This document shows, in pieces, positions 17,073 to 26,400 of a stretch of DNA of 64,000 bases; position 1 is the first letter of the stretch; every line of letters begins with the position of its first letter. Location: assembly GCF_947581785.1 (NCBI RefSeq), contig NZ_CANPVO010000025.1, positions 1 to 64,000 on the forward strand. The letters run 5' to 3'. The position numbers were made by a program, and so were the translations under genes. This stretch comes from Candidatus Palauibacter polyketidifaciens (GTDB lineage Bacteria; Gemmatimonadota; Gemmatimonadetes; Palauibacterales; Palauibacteraceae). The notes beneath the pieces are model-generated. The model was given only the letters and a program-made list of their open reading frames with translations. It did not search any database and had not been told where the DNA came from.

Positions 17073-17491
17073 TGTTCCTGGTCGACACCGACGTTCTTTC
17101 GGCGCTCCGTCAACATGAACGCAGCCGCTCGATCGTCCGGTGGGTGGCGAGTCAGCGTACGGGCGACCTGTACCTCAGCGTGGTCTCTATCGGGGAGATC
17201 GAGCGGGGGATCGAGAAACAGCGACGCCGCAATCCGGACTTCGCGGACACGCTGGGCGGGTGGCTCGACGACGTCATCAGACTGTACGGGGACCGCATTC
17301 TGCCCGTAGACCTTCCCACGGCCAGGCGCTGGGGACGCCTCTCGCAGACTCTGGGCCGCCAGGACGCGGACCTCTTGATCGCCGCCTCGGCGCTGGAGCG
17401 CGGGCTGACGGTCGTCTCGCGCAATGTTCGGCACTTCGAGCCGACCGGGGTGGCGGTCCTGGATCCCTCCGCTCCGGCGGGAGCAGGCTAG
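17072..17491 (+). CDS. PIN-domain ribonuclease toxin (VapC-like)
   Basis: 139 aa. FLVDTDVLSALR at the N-terminus, VSIGEIERGIE, then GRQDADLLIAASALERGLTVVSRN carry the PIN acidic ligands. Paired and translationally coupled with the Phd-type antitoxin. Its TAG stop at 17489-17491 lies inside the palindrome CTAG, whose complement is the stop codon of the convergent M20 peptidase gene. Confidence 0.9.
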   Translation: MFLVDTDVLSALRQHERSRSIVRWVASQRTGDLYLSVVSIGEIERGIEKQRRRNPDFADTLGGWLDDVIRLYGDRILPVDLPTARRWGRLSQTLGRQDADLLIAASALERGLTVVSRNVRHFEPTGVAVLDPSAPAGAG

Positions 17492-18771
17492 CGCGACCGC
17501 CGGATGCCGCAGAAGCGGATCGCCGTGACGGCGAGGATACGGGCCAGTTCGACGAGGTCGGCGGCGCGAACGCTCTCGTCGGGACGGTGGGCCTCGCGGA
17601 CGTCGCCGGGGCCGAAGAGCACCGTGGGCACGCGGCCGTGGTTGACGAGGAGCCGCATGTCCGCGCCGTACCGCACGCCCCCGATGCGGGCGTCCGTGCC
17701 GCCGAGCGACCGCACGGCACCGGCCAGGGTGCCGACCACGGGGTCGCTCGCGTCCGTGCGGGCGGCCGCGAACTGCGCCCCGACCCACTCGACGGCGGGC
17801 GGGTGGTCGCGCAGCCATGCGTCGCCGGAAGCAGCCTCGGCCACGGCGTCCTCCAGCGCGCGTCGCGCCCCGGCGAGGTCCTCCCCGGGCGCGACGCCGT
17901 AGCGACCCTCCGCGACGAGGCTCTCCGCCACCGTCGAGGGCCAGATCCCGGCCCGGAGCCGTCCCATGGTCAGGGCGTACGGCAGCGTTTCCCCGCGGAA
18001 CAGCGGATCGGCGACGTCGCGGTTCCGTTCCGCCTCCAACGCCCGGAGCCGCCGGAAGATCGGGATGAACTTCTCGACCGGGTCCACGCCTTCCTCCCGC
18101 ATGGCCCCGTGCGCGGCGAGACCGGGGACGGTGAGGCGGAAGCTGAGCGCGCCGGCCTGCGCGGGCGCGATGACGAACCCGGTCGGCTCGACGACGATCG
18201 CTCCATCCCCGGTGTGCCCGCGCTCGATCGTGGCCAGCATGCCGGAGCCGCCGTCCTCCTCGCCGATCACGCTCTGGACCTGGAGGGCGCCGGCCAGTTC
18301 GATCCCCGCGTCGCGCAGCGCCCGCGCCGCCGCCAGCGCGCCGCACAGCTGCCCCTTCATGTCCACGACCCCGCGCCCGAACAGCCGCCCGCCGCGCTGC
18401 GTGAGTTCGAAGGGTGGGTGCGTCCAGCGCTCGGCCTCTCCCGCGGGGACGACGTCGACGTGGCCGTTGAGGATCAGCGTCCGGCCCTCGCCGCGGCCCA
18501 TGCTGCCGACGACCCCGAGACCTTCGCGACGCTCCACGTCGGCCGTGTACGCGGGGTGCCGGCGCAGCCGCTCGAAGTCGATTTCCCACACGTCCGTCTC
18601 GACGCCGAGATCGCACATCTCCTCGGCCACGCGCTCCTGGGCCGGCGTTTCCCGGTTCGCGACGCTTTCGATCGCGACAAGGTCGGCGAGGAGCGCGAAC
18701 AGCCGTTCCGCGTCCACCGCCTCCGCCGCGCGGCGTTCCTCGGACGACAGCGCGCCGCCGTCGCCCGGCAT
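17488..18771 (-). CDS. M20-family metallopeptidase (ArgE/DapE/carboxypeptidase type)
   Basis: About 427 aa. Metal-site motifs of M20: LILNGHVDVVP (first His/Asp) near residue 110, GRGVVDMKG near 140, and the catalytic/bridging EE in VIGEEDGGSG near 170; a later AHG in the lid domain and a C-terminal H in REAHRPDES. The ATG at 18771 follows GGGGAGGAG by five bases and is preferred to the ATG at 18792. The family deacylates N-acyl amino acids or trims peptides; specificity cannot be read. Confidence 0.88.
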   Translation of the reverse strand: MPGDGGALSSEERRAAEAVDAERLFALLADLVAIESVANRETPAQERVAEEMCDLGVETDVWEIDFERLRRHPAYTADVERREGLGVVGSMGRGEGRTLILNGHVDVVPAGEAERWTHPPFELTQRGGRLFGRGVVDMKGQLCGALAAARALRDAGIELAGALQVQSVIGEEDGGSGMLATIERGHTGDGAIVVEPTGFVIAPAQAGALSFRLTVPGLAAHGAMREEGVDPVEKFIPIFRRLRALEAERNRDVADPLFRGETLPYALTMGRLRAGIWPSTVAESLVAEGRYGVAPGEDLAGARRALEDAVAEAASGDAWLRDHPPAVEWVGAQFAAARTDASDPVVGTLAGAVRSLGGTDARIGGVRYGADMRLLVNHGRVPTVLFGPGDVREAHRPDESVRAADLVELARILAVTAIRFCGIRRSR

Positions 18772-18920
18772 GGTCTCCTCCCCCGTACCCATACGCGGAG
18801 TATGTCACGGATCGGCTTCCCGGGTCGACCCTGTCGCGGCGGCCTCGTCCGGGCGCTGCGCAACGGCTACCGTACCGGCTGGAGTGGAACTCAGCGTAAA
18901 CGAACCACGGAGTATGATCG

Positions 18921-20411
18921 ATGCGCGTCCGGACACGTCGTTACTTCACCGGGTGGGCCGCCACGAGGCGGGCGACGACCCTGGCCAAGGTGACCCTGAC
19001 CACAGCGACCCTTGCGGTCGGGCTCGTGGCCGCCGTTCCTGTCGCAGCGCAGTCCGTCACGCCCGAGGGGGACCCGGGCCTTGGCCGTCTTCTGGCCGAG
19101 ATCGAGCGGCTGGCCCCGAGCAGCGGGGGCACGGTGGGCGTGGGCGCCGTCCACATCGAGACGGGCCGCGCGGTGTGGTTCAACGAGGACGAGCGCTTCC
19201 CGATGGCCTCGACCTACAAGGTGCCGATCGCGGTCCAACTCCTGTCCCGGGTCGACCGGGGCGAGATCACGCTCGCGGACATGGTTGAACTCGAACCCGG
19301 CGACATCCATCCCGGCAGCGGCACGATCTCGAACCTGTTCGACGACCCGGGGGTGGCGCTCTCCCTCCGGAACCTGCTCGAACTCATGCTCCTCATCTCC
19401 GACAACAGCGCGACGGACCTCACCCTCACCGCGGCCGGCGGCCCGGACGCCGTGAATGCCCGCATGAGTGAACTGAACGTGGACGGCCTGAGCGTGAACC
19501 GTCCGACATCCGTCCTCATCGGGGACTACTCGGGCGTCGAGACCCCGGCGGACGGACGGATTTCGATGGCGGAGTTCCGCGAACGCGCGGGCGAGGTCTC
19601 CGCCTCGGAGCGGGAGGCGGCCCGCGAGGCGTTCTCGACCGACCTGCAGGACACCTCGACACCCCGCGCCATGGCTCACCTCCTGGCGATGACCTGGGCG
19701 GGGAAGGCGCTGGGCTCGAAGAACACGGAGGTCTTCAAGGACGTCATGCTGCGCGTCCAGACGGGCACCGGCCGCATCAAGGGCGTGCTGCCGCCCGGCA
19801 CACCCGTCGGCCACAAGACGGGAACCATCGGCGGGACCACGAACGACGTCGGATACATCTACCTTCCGGATGACGCGGGACACGTGATCACGGTCCTCTT
19901 CGTGAAGGACTCGGAGCGGCCCGTCCCGGCCCGGGAGGCGACGATCGCCCAGATCTCGCGCGCGATCTACGACTACTTCCTCTTCAACCCGGGGACCCCG
20001 GCAGACCCGTCCGCCGACCGCGCCAACCCCCGCTACGGCGTGTGGAAGTTGCGCTCCGACGCGCCGGCCCCGGCCCTCAACGTCATGACCTATGACCCAT
20101 GGGGGGACGGCGGGATGAAGATCACCGTCGAGTCCACGAACGCCCGCGGCGGCGAAGCGAAGTGGAGTTACGAGACGATGTTCGACGGAGAATTCCGGCC
20201 CGTGACGGGGCGGGACGGGGTCGAGACGGCGGTGGAAGTCGTCGACCGCTACACGAACCGGATCACGAGCCGGCGGGACGGCCGCGTCACGCAGGTCATC
20301 ATCAACGTCCTTTCCGAGGACGGAAACCGGATCGACAACGAGTACCGGAGCACGGACGCGGACGGGAACGAACGCGTCTCGCATGCGGTGTACGAGCGCA
20401 TCGGCAGGTGA
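18921..20411 (+). CDS. Class A beta-lactamase-like serine hydrolase with C-terminal extension
   Basis: 496 aa with a long n-region and a signal peptide ending near VAAQ. The class A motifs SxxK (STYK, residues 97-100), SDN (160-162) and KTG (299-301, HKTGTIGG) are present. The omega-loop motif RxEPELN with the general-base Glu166 is missing: the SDN-to-TTP region (about 185-245) is replaced by a longer segment. About 150 residues after the fold form a beta-rich, lipocalin-like extension of unknown role. It could be a beta-lactamase with altered chemistry or a peptidoglycan/ester hydrolase. Its stop is 8 bp before the FAD oxidoreductase ATG, so they are likely co-transcribed. Confidence 0.85.
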   Translation: MRVRTRRYFTGWAATRRATTLAKVTLTTATLAVGLVAAVPVAAQSVTPEGDPGLGRLLAEIERLAPSSGGTVGVGAVHIETGRAVWFNEDERFPMASTYKVPIAVQLLSRVDRGEITLADMVELEPGDIHPGSGTISNLFDDPGVALSLRNLLELMLLISDNSATDLTLTAAGGPDAVNARMSELNVDGLSVNRPTSVLIGDYSGVETPADGRISMAEFRERAGEVSASEREAAREAFSTDLQDTSTPRAMAHLLAMTWAGKALGSKNTEVFKDVMLRVQTGTGRIKGVLPPGTPVGHKTGTIGGTTNDVGYIYLPDDAGHVITVLFVKDSERPVPAREATIAQISRAIYDYFLFNPGTPADPSADRANPRYGVWKLRSDAPAPALNVMTYDPWGDGGMKITVESTNARGGEAKWSYETMFDGEFRPVTGRDGVETAVEVVDRYTNRITSRRDGRVTQVIINVLSEDGNRIDNEYRSTDADGNERVSHAVYERIGR

Positions 20412-20419
20412 AGAACGCG

Positions 20420-21727
20420 ATGTCCCGGGACTACGACGCGATCGTCATCGGGGCCGGCGTCATCGGCGTCTGCACCGGGTTCGAACTCGCCAAGCGCGGG
20501 TTCCGGACGCTCAACGTCGATAAGCTCCCCGCCGCCGGCTACGGCTCGACCTCGAACACCTGCGCGATCATCCGTCTCCATTACTCGACGCCCGACGGCG
20601 TGGCGATGGCGCGCGAGTCGTACTTCTACTGGCTCGACTGGGGGAAGTACGTCGGCGTGCCGGACCCTTCCGGGCTGGCCCGCTACGTCAACACCGGCTG
20701 CCTCGTCACGAAGACGGAGAAGAACCACTACCTGCAGCGGGTGAAAGAGAGTCTCGACGAACTCCACGTCGCGTACGAGGACCTAGACGCGGAGGGGATG
20801 CGCGAAAAGCTCTCCGTCCTCGACACGCGGCAGTTCGGCCCTCCCGTGACGGAGGAGGACCCGGCGTTCGGCCGGCCGACGGGCGGGAACGTGGCCGGGG
20901 CCGTCTATATCCCGGAATCCGGCTACATCAACGACCCGCAACTCTGCTGCCACAACATTCAACTCGGGTGCGAGGCGCACGGAGGCGAGTTCCGCTTCAA
21001 CACGGAGGTGACTGAGATCCTCCGGGGGGGCGGGAGGGTCGCGGGCGTCCGCCTGAAGGACGGGTCCGAGGTGCGGGCGCCCGTCGTGGTGAACGTGGGC
21101 GGTCCCCATTCCTTCGTCATCAACCGGATGGCGGGGGTCGAGGAAGAGATGAACATCAAGACGCGCGCGCTGAAGCAGGAGGTCTGTCACGTCCCCGCGC
21201 CGGAGGGTGTCGACTATAACGTCGTCGGGATGCTGATCTCGGACAGCGATATCGGGTGCTATTCGAGGCCCGAGGTCGGCAACCATATTCTGATCGGTTC
21301 CGAGGATCCGCCCTGCGACGATCTGGAGTGGGTGGAGGACCCGGACGACTATGACAATACCTTCAGTTATCAGTGGAAAACGCAGGTCCTGCGCGAAGCG
21401 CAGCGGGTGCAGGGACTTCCCGTGCCCCAGGCGCGGCAGGGACTCGTCGACCTCTATGACGTGTCGGACGACTGGATCCCCATCTATGACAAATCGGACC
21501 TCCCCGGCTTCTACATGGCGGTGGGGACGTCCGGGAACCAGTTCAAGAACGCGCCCGTCGCGGGCCAACTCATGGCCGAACTCATCGAGCAGGTCGAGGG
21601 CGGGCGCGACCATGACGCGGATCCGGTCCGGTTCCATATGAAATATACGAGACGGGACTGCGATATCGGGTTCTTCAGTCGGCTCCGGACGATGAATCCC
21701 GATTCGTCCTATTCGGTCATCGGCTGA
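20420..21727 (+). CDS. FAD-dependent oxidoreductase (DAO family, sarcosine-oxidase-beta-like)
   Basis: 435 aa. The N-terminal dinucleotide-binding motif is DAIVIGAGVIGVCTGFELAKRG; the C-terminal GTSGNQFKNAPVAGQLMAELI closes the FAD site as in sarcosine/dimethylglycine-type enzymes. It would oxidise an N-methylated or secondary amino acid. It stands directly before soxB, which is itself a DAO enzyme, so the cluster carries two related oxidases. The ATG at 20420 fits the start of the Rossmann strand. Confidence 0.85.
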   Translation: MSRDYDAIVIGAGVIGVCTGFELAKRGFRTLNVDKLPAAGYGSTSNTCAIIRLHYSTPDGVAMARESYFYWLDWGKYVGVPDPSGLARYVNTGCLVTKTEKNHYLQRVKESLDELHVAYEDLDAEGMREKLSVLDTRQFGPPVTEEDPAFGRPTGGNVAGAVYIPESGYINDPQLCCHNIQLGCEAHGGEFRFNTEVTEILRGGGRVAGVRLKDGSEVRAPVVVNVGGPHSFVINRMAGVEEEMNIKTRALKQEVCHVPAPEGVDYNVVGMLISDSDIGCYSRPEVGNHILIGSEDPPCDDLEWVEDPDDYDNTFSYQWKTQVLREAQRVQGLPVPQARQGLVDLYDVSDDWIPIYDKSDLPGFYMAVGTSGNQFKNAPVAGQLMAELIEQVEGGRDHDADPVRFHMKYTRRDCDIGFFSRLRTMNPDSSYSVIG

Positions 21728-21752
21728 CCCCTCGCCCGTCGACTCGCATTCC

Positions 21753-23027
21753 GTGAGCTTCGGATCGCGCTTCGGATCGCTTTGGAGGCTGAAGTCCGCG
21801 CTGGGAGCGGGGGTCGTTCGCCCGGGCCGATTGTGGGAGGAGAGGCCACTCCGCCGCCACTACGATGTCGTGATCATCGGCGGCGGCATCCACGGGCTCG
21901 CCACGGCCTGGTATCTCGCGAAGGACCACGGGGTCCGGGACATCGCGGTGCTCGAGAGCGAGTACGTCGGGTTCGGGGGGTCGGGGCGGAACACCGCGAT
22001 CGTCCGGGCGAACCAGCGCACGCAGGAGAACGTCCCGCTCTACGACGAGGGCCTGAAGCTGTGGCCCATCCTCACGGACGAACTCGACTTCAACCTCATG
22101 TTCCACAACTGCGGCAACCTCAACCTCGCCCACAGCGAGGCGGCGGTCGCCGCGTTCCGGCTCTCCGTCAATACGGCGAACTTCTGCGGCGTGCGCTCGG
22201 AACTGGTGGACCCGCAACAGTGCAAGGAACTGGTCCCGGCGCTGGACGTGTCGGACCGGCCCGCGCACCCGATCCAGGCGGGCATGTACCACCCGCCGGG
22301 CGGCGTGGTGCGCCACGACGCGGTGGTGTGGGGACTCGCCCGGGGCGCCAGCCTGCACGGGGCCTCGATCCACCAGGGCGTCGAGGTTCAGGGGATCGAC
22401 ACGGAGAGCGGGCGGGTAACGGGCGTGCGGACGAGCGCAGGGCCGATCGGGTGCCGGAAGCTGGGGATCATGGCGGGGGGATACGGGCCGGCGATCGCGG
22501 CGATGCTCGACATCGAGCTGCCGGTGAACCCGCTCACGATCCAGGCGATGGTGACGCAGCCGCTCAAGCCGTTCCTCCACCACGTCGTGAGTTCGGGCGC
22601 CTACCACGTCTACGCGAACCAGACGCTTAAGGGGGAGATCGCGACGGGCGCGCACATGGACCCGCAGGTGAACTACACGACGGACGTCACCGCGGGCTAC
22701 TTCAAGCACCAGGCCGAAGCGCTGACGGACTTCATGCCGTGCCTGAAGGGCGTGCGGTTTCTGAGGGTCTGGGCGGGGCTGGCCGACATGACGCCGGACA
22801 TGGCGCCGATCCTCGACGGCAACTTCGCGCACGAGGGGCTCTATCTGGACGTGGGCTGGGGGTACTTCGGCTTCAAGTCCGGGCCCGTGGCGGGGAAGTA
22901 CATGGCCGAGTTCATGGCGCGGGAGGAGGCGCCGGAGATCCTGAAGCCGTTCGCGCTCCGCCGCTTCCTCGAGAACCGGTACATGGGGGAGACGGCGACG
23001 ACGATGAAGTACGGCCAGTGGGACTGA
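21753..23027 (+). CDS. soxB: Sarcosine oxidase beta subunit
   Basis: 424 aa from a GTG at 21753. The FAD-binding motif is YDVVIIGGGIHGLATAWYLAKDHG near residue 38, followed by VGFGGSGRNTAIVRAN. The RHDAVVWGLARGA segment matches the site where heterotetrameric sarcosine oxidases bind FMN covalently through His. Together with soxD, soxA and soxG it forms the enzyme that oxidises sarcosine to glycine with formation of methylene-tetrahydrofolate and H2O2. The N-terminal extension SFGSRFGSLWRL is typical of SoxB. Note that soxB here is unrelated to the thiosulfate-oxidation gene of the same name. Confidence 0.9.
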   Translation: MSFGSRFGSLWRLKSALGAGVVRPGRLWEERPLRRHYDVVIIGGGIHGLATAWYLAKDHGVRDIAVLESEYVGFGGSGRNTAIVRANQRTQENVPLYDEGLKLWPILTDELDFNLMFHNCGNLNLAHSEAAVAAFRLSVNTANFCGVRSELVDPQQCKELVPALDVSDRPAHPIQAGMYHPPGGVVRHDAVVWGLARGASLHGASIHQGVEVQGIDTESGRVTGVRTSAGPIGCRKLGIMAGGYGPAIAAMLDIELPVNPLTIQAMVTQPLKPFLHHVVSSGAYHVYANQTLKGEIATGAHMDPQVNYTTDVTAGYFKHQAEALTDFMPCLKGVRFLRVWAGLADMTPDMAPILDGNFAHEGLYLDVGWGYFGFKSGPVAGKYMAEFMAREEAPEILKPFALRRFLENRYMGETATTMKYGQWD

Positions 23028-23079
23028 CCGTGGACCCGACCGTGGACGCACCTGTGGACCCGACCCGGGAGCGCCGCTC

Positions 23080-23433
23080 GTGACCTTCCGGTTGACGTGC
23101 CCGGTGTGCGGGAAGCGCGACGTCTACGAGTTCACGTACGGGGGGCCGGAGCGGGGCCCGAGGCCGCAGGAAGCGTATCCGGGGTCCGGAGCGGATCCCG
23201 AGGCCGGAGCGAATCCCGAGGCCGGAGCGGGCCTCGCGGCGGGGGCCGAGGCGCACTTTCGCTGGGCGCAGTTCCGCATGAACCGCCCGGAGCCGCAGGA
23301 GGAGTGGTGGCACCACGCGGCCGGCTGCGGCATTTGGTTCTCGACCTGGCGCGACCCGGCCACGAACCGGGAGGCGCGGCCCGGCGGCGGGGAGACGAGC
23401 GGGGACGAGGCAAGCGGGGGCGACTCTCGGTGA
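23080..23433 (+). CDS. soxD: Sarcosine oxidase delta subunit, zinc-binding
   Basis: 117 aa from GTG at 23080 with GGGAGCG upstream. The zinc ligands of the delta subunit are recognisable: CPVCGKR at the N-terminus and HHAAGCGIW near residue 85, in the family context EFTYGGPE...RP...WFSTWRDP. An insertion of about 20 residues between the halves consists of three six-residue repeats (GADPEA, GANPEA, GAGLAA). Its TGA overlaps the GTG of the soxA-soxG gene (GTGA). Confidence 0.88.
   Translation: MTFRLTCPVCGKRDVYEFTYGGPERGPRPQEAYPGSGADPEAGANPEAGAGLAAGAEAHFRWAQFRMNRPEPQEEWWHHAAGCGIWFSTWRDPATNREARPGGGETSGDEASGGDSR
23186..23239 (+). repeat. Three 18-bp tandem repeats inside soxD
   Basis: Units 23186-23203, 23204-23221 and 23222-23239 each begin CCGGAGCG. 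They preserve the frame and encode the six-residue GA-x-PEA repeat in the linker between the two zinc-binding halves of SoxD, which points to recent slippage expansion. Confidence 0.7.
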
Positions 23434-26400
23434 GCCGGCTGCCTCCTTCCCCGACCGAGCGGATCGACCGCTCCAGGCCGCTCGGTTTTCGCTGGTGCGG
23501 GCGCACGCTGGAGGGTTTCGAGGGAGATACGGTCGCCTCGGCGCTCTGGGGGGCGGGGGTCCGCACCCTCGGCCGCAGCTTCGAATATCACCGGCCCCGG
23601 GGGCTGTACGACCTGGAGGGGGAAGGGTCGAGCCAGCTCGTCTCGATCGACGGCATCCCGAACCAGTCGGCGGGGACGACGCCGCTGCGCGAGGGGATGG
23701 AGGTCGGCGCGCAGAACGTGCGGGGAGATCCGCGTTTCGACGTGTACGGCCTTCTCGACCGGCTCGACCGGTTCATGCCGGCGGGCTTCTACTACCGGCT
23801 CTTCCACCGGCCCGCGTGGGCCGCCCGGTTCTTCCAGGAACGAATGCGGGGGCTGGCCGGCCTGGGCGTGCTGCGGCTCGACGTCCCGGACCGGGGGGAG
23901 CACGCCGAACGCTACCTCAAGGCCGACGTGGCGGTGGTCGGCGGCGGTCCGGCGGGGTTGTCGGCCGCGCTGGAGGCGGGCCGGCTCGGCCTTCGCGTGT
24001 GCCTGTTCGAACGCCGGCCGTGGCTGGGGGGACATCTCGACTGGCGCGTGCGGGACGGTCGTTCGCTCGCCGGGGAGGTGTCCGCCCTCGCCGACGAACT
24101 CGAGCGCATGGAATTTGTGCGCGTGTTCCGGCATGCACCGGTCACGGGGATCTGGGGGGAGAACCTCCTCACGGGCTTCCAGTGTCGGAGTACCGGCCGC
24201 CGGGCCGGCAGCCGGACGGACAGCGCGACGGCGGCCGCCTTCGACGAGACGCACTGGGAGTGCCGTGCCCGAGCCGTGGTGGTCGCGACGGGTTCGATCG
24301 AACGGCCGCTGGTGTTCGAGCACAACGACCGGCCGGGCGTGACGCAGGTCGACACGGCGATCCGGCTCGCGCGGACGTACGGGGTCCGGCCGGGCGCAGC
24401 CGCCGTCTTCAGCGTGGGCGACGACCTCGGGCTGGAGGCAGCGGTGGATCTGGCGTCGCTCGGAGTGGATGTGCGCCTGGTCGCGGATGCGCGGCACGAG
24501 GGTCACGACGAGGCTCTGGTGGATGCGCTGGTCGAGGCGGGGATCGACTTCCGGCCGGGGTGGGCCGCGAGTCGCGTGCGCGGGCGGAGCCGCGTCCGTC
24601 GTGTCGAACTGGCGGCCCGGACGACGACCGGCGCGGGGAGCGGCGCGTCGGTCGGATCCAGGGGTGGCGGGACGGGCGACTCGCTGCGCGTGGCGTGCGA
24701 TCTGCTGGTGGCGAGCGCGGGACGCCAGCCGGACATCGGCGTCCTCTCGTGTGCCGGCGCGCGGTTCCGCCGCGGCGAGCGCACCCGGACCTTCGAGCTC
24801 GAGCGCCTGCCGCCCGACGTGTTCGCCGCGGGCGGCGTCCTTCGGCTCACCGATCTCGAGGCGCTCACATCTTCCGGGCGGATCGCGGGGCTCGAGGCCG
24901 CCACAGCGTGCGGCGCGAACGTGGCGAGTCCGCTGGCTCGGGAGCGCGCCCGGCTGGCAGACCGGCCGGGGCCCGCCCGGGGCTCCTCGATCGTCCGGGG
25001 ACCCATCACCGAACGCCGCCTCGCCCCCGGCCGCAAGGCGTTCCTCGACTTCGACGAGGACGGTACCTGGAAGAACGCGGCCCAGAGCGCCGCCTACGCC
25101 TTCGACGTGCCCGAACTCGCGAAGCGCTTCGGGAACTTCGGGCTCGGCCCCGGCCAGTACCGCGTGCCGGGCCAGAACCTCGCCATGGCGATGGCCGAGA
25201 TCGCGGGGCGGCCGGTCGGCAGCTTCGCCGCCACGACGGTGCGCCCGCCGGTCATCCCCCCTTCCCTCGCGACGCTCGCGGGCCCGAACCACGACGTCCA
25301 CAAACGGACCCCGCTCCACGACGACCAGGCCGCGCGGGGCGCCGTGTTCCGCCGGGCGGGGCCGTGGCTGCGGGCGCGCTACTTCAGCGAGGACCGGGAG
25401 TGTCTCGAGGAGATCCGCAACGTGCGCGAGAACGTCGGCCTCCTCGACAGTTCGCCGCTGGGGAAGTTCCGGATCTGGGGACCCGACGCCCTGCGCGCCC
25501 TCCAGCGCGTCTACGTCTCCGACATGACGCGGGCGCGGCCCGGCCGCTGCACGTACTCGGCGATGTGCAACGACACCGGCAACGTCATCGACGACGGCGT
25601 CGTCGTGCGGACGGGCGACGACGAGTTCTACTTCACGACGAGTTCGAACCGGGCGGGGACCACCGTCGAGTGGCTTCGCTTCCACACGCGATACGACGGG
25701 TGGGACTACAACCTCGTGAACCTCACAGACGCGCTCGCCTCCATCAACGTGGCGGGGCCGAACGCCCGGCGCGTGCTGGAGAAGATCACGCGTGCGGAGC
25801 TGTCGGACGACGCGTTCCCGTATCTCGGCTGCCGCGAGATCGAGGTGGGAGACGGCGTCGCTGCGCGGTGTCTGCGCCTCGGGTTCGTGGGCGAGTTGTC
25901 CTATGAACTCCACGTGCGGGCGAGCCATGCCCGGTACGTGTGGGATCTGCTGTGGGAGGCCGGGGCGGAGTACGGCATCCGTCCGTTCGGGCTCGAAGCG
26001 CAGAACTGCCTGCGGGCCGAGAAGGGACACGTGATCATCGGGACGGAGTCCGAGCAGCGCGTCACCCTCCTCGACATCGGCATGGGCTGGCTCTGGGACC
26101 GCGGGGACACGGCCTCCGGCAAGGTGGGCGCCGCGGCGCTCCGCTACTGCGAGGGGCAGTCCGGGCGGCTGAAGCTCGTGGGACTCCGGGTCGACGACCC
26201 CGCGGGCGACGCGGGTGCCGGGGCCGCTCGCGACCCCGCTCACCGGCCCGAGGACGGAGCGCTCGTCGTGGACGGTGACCGGATCGCCGGCTTCGTCTGC
26301 ACCACGCGGCACAGCGAGACGCTGGGCTGGCAGTACGGACTGGCCCTCGTCGAGGACCGGCTGGCGGAGCGGGGCCGATCGCTCGACCTGTACGAGTCGC

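Noticed and set aside
15704-18808. 1034-codon minus-strand open frame
   Set aside because: It runs through the amidase, antitoxin and M20 genes in the wrong frame; its sequence is low-complexity and Arg-rich.
23186-23239. CRISPR-like tandem repeat
   Set aside because: Repeats are contiguous, only 18 bp and in frame in soxD; there are no spacers or cas genes.
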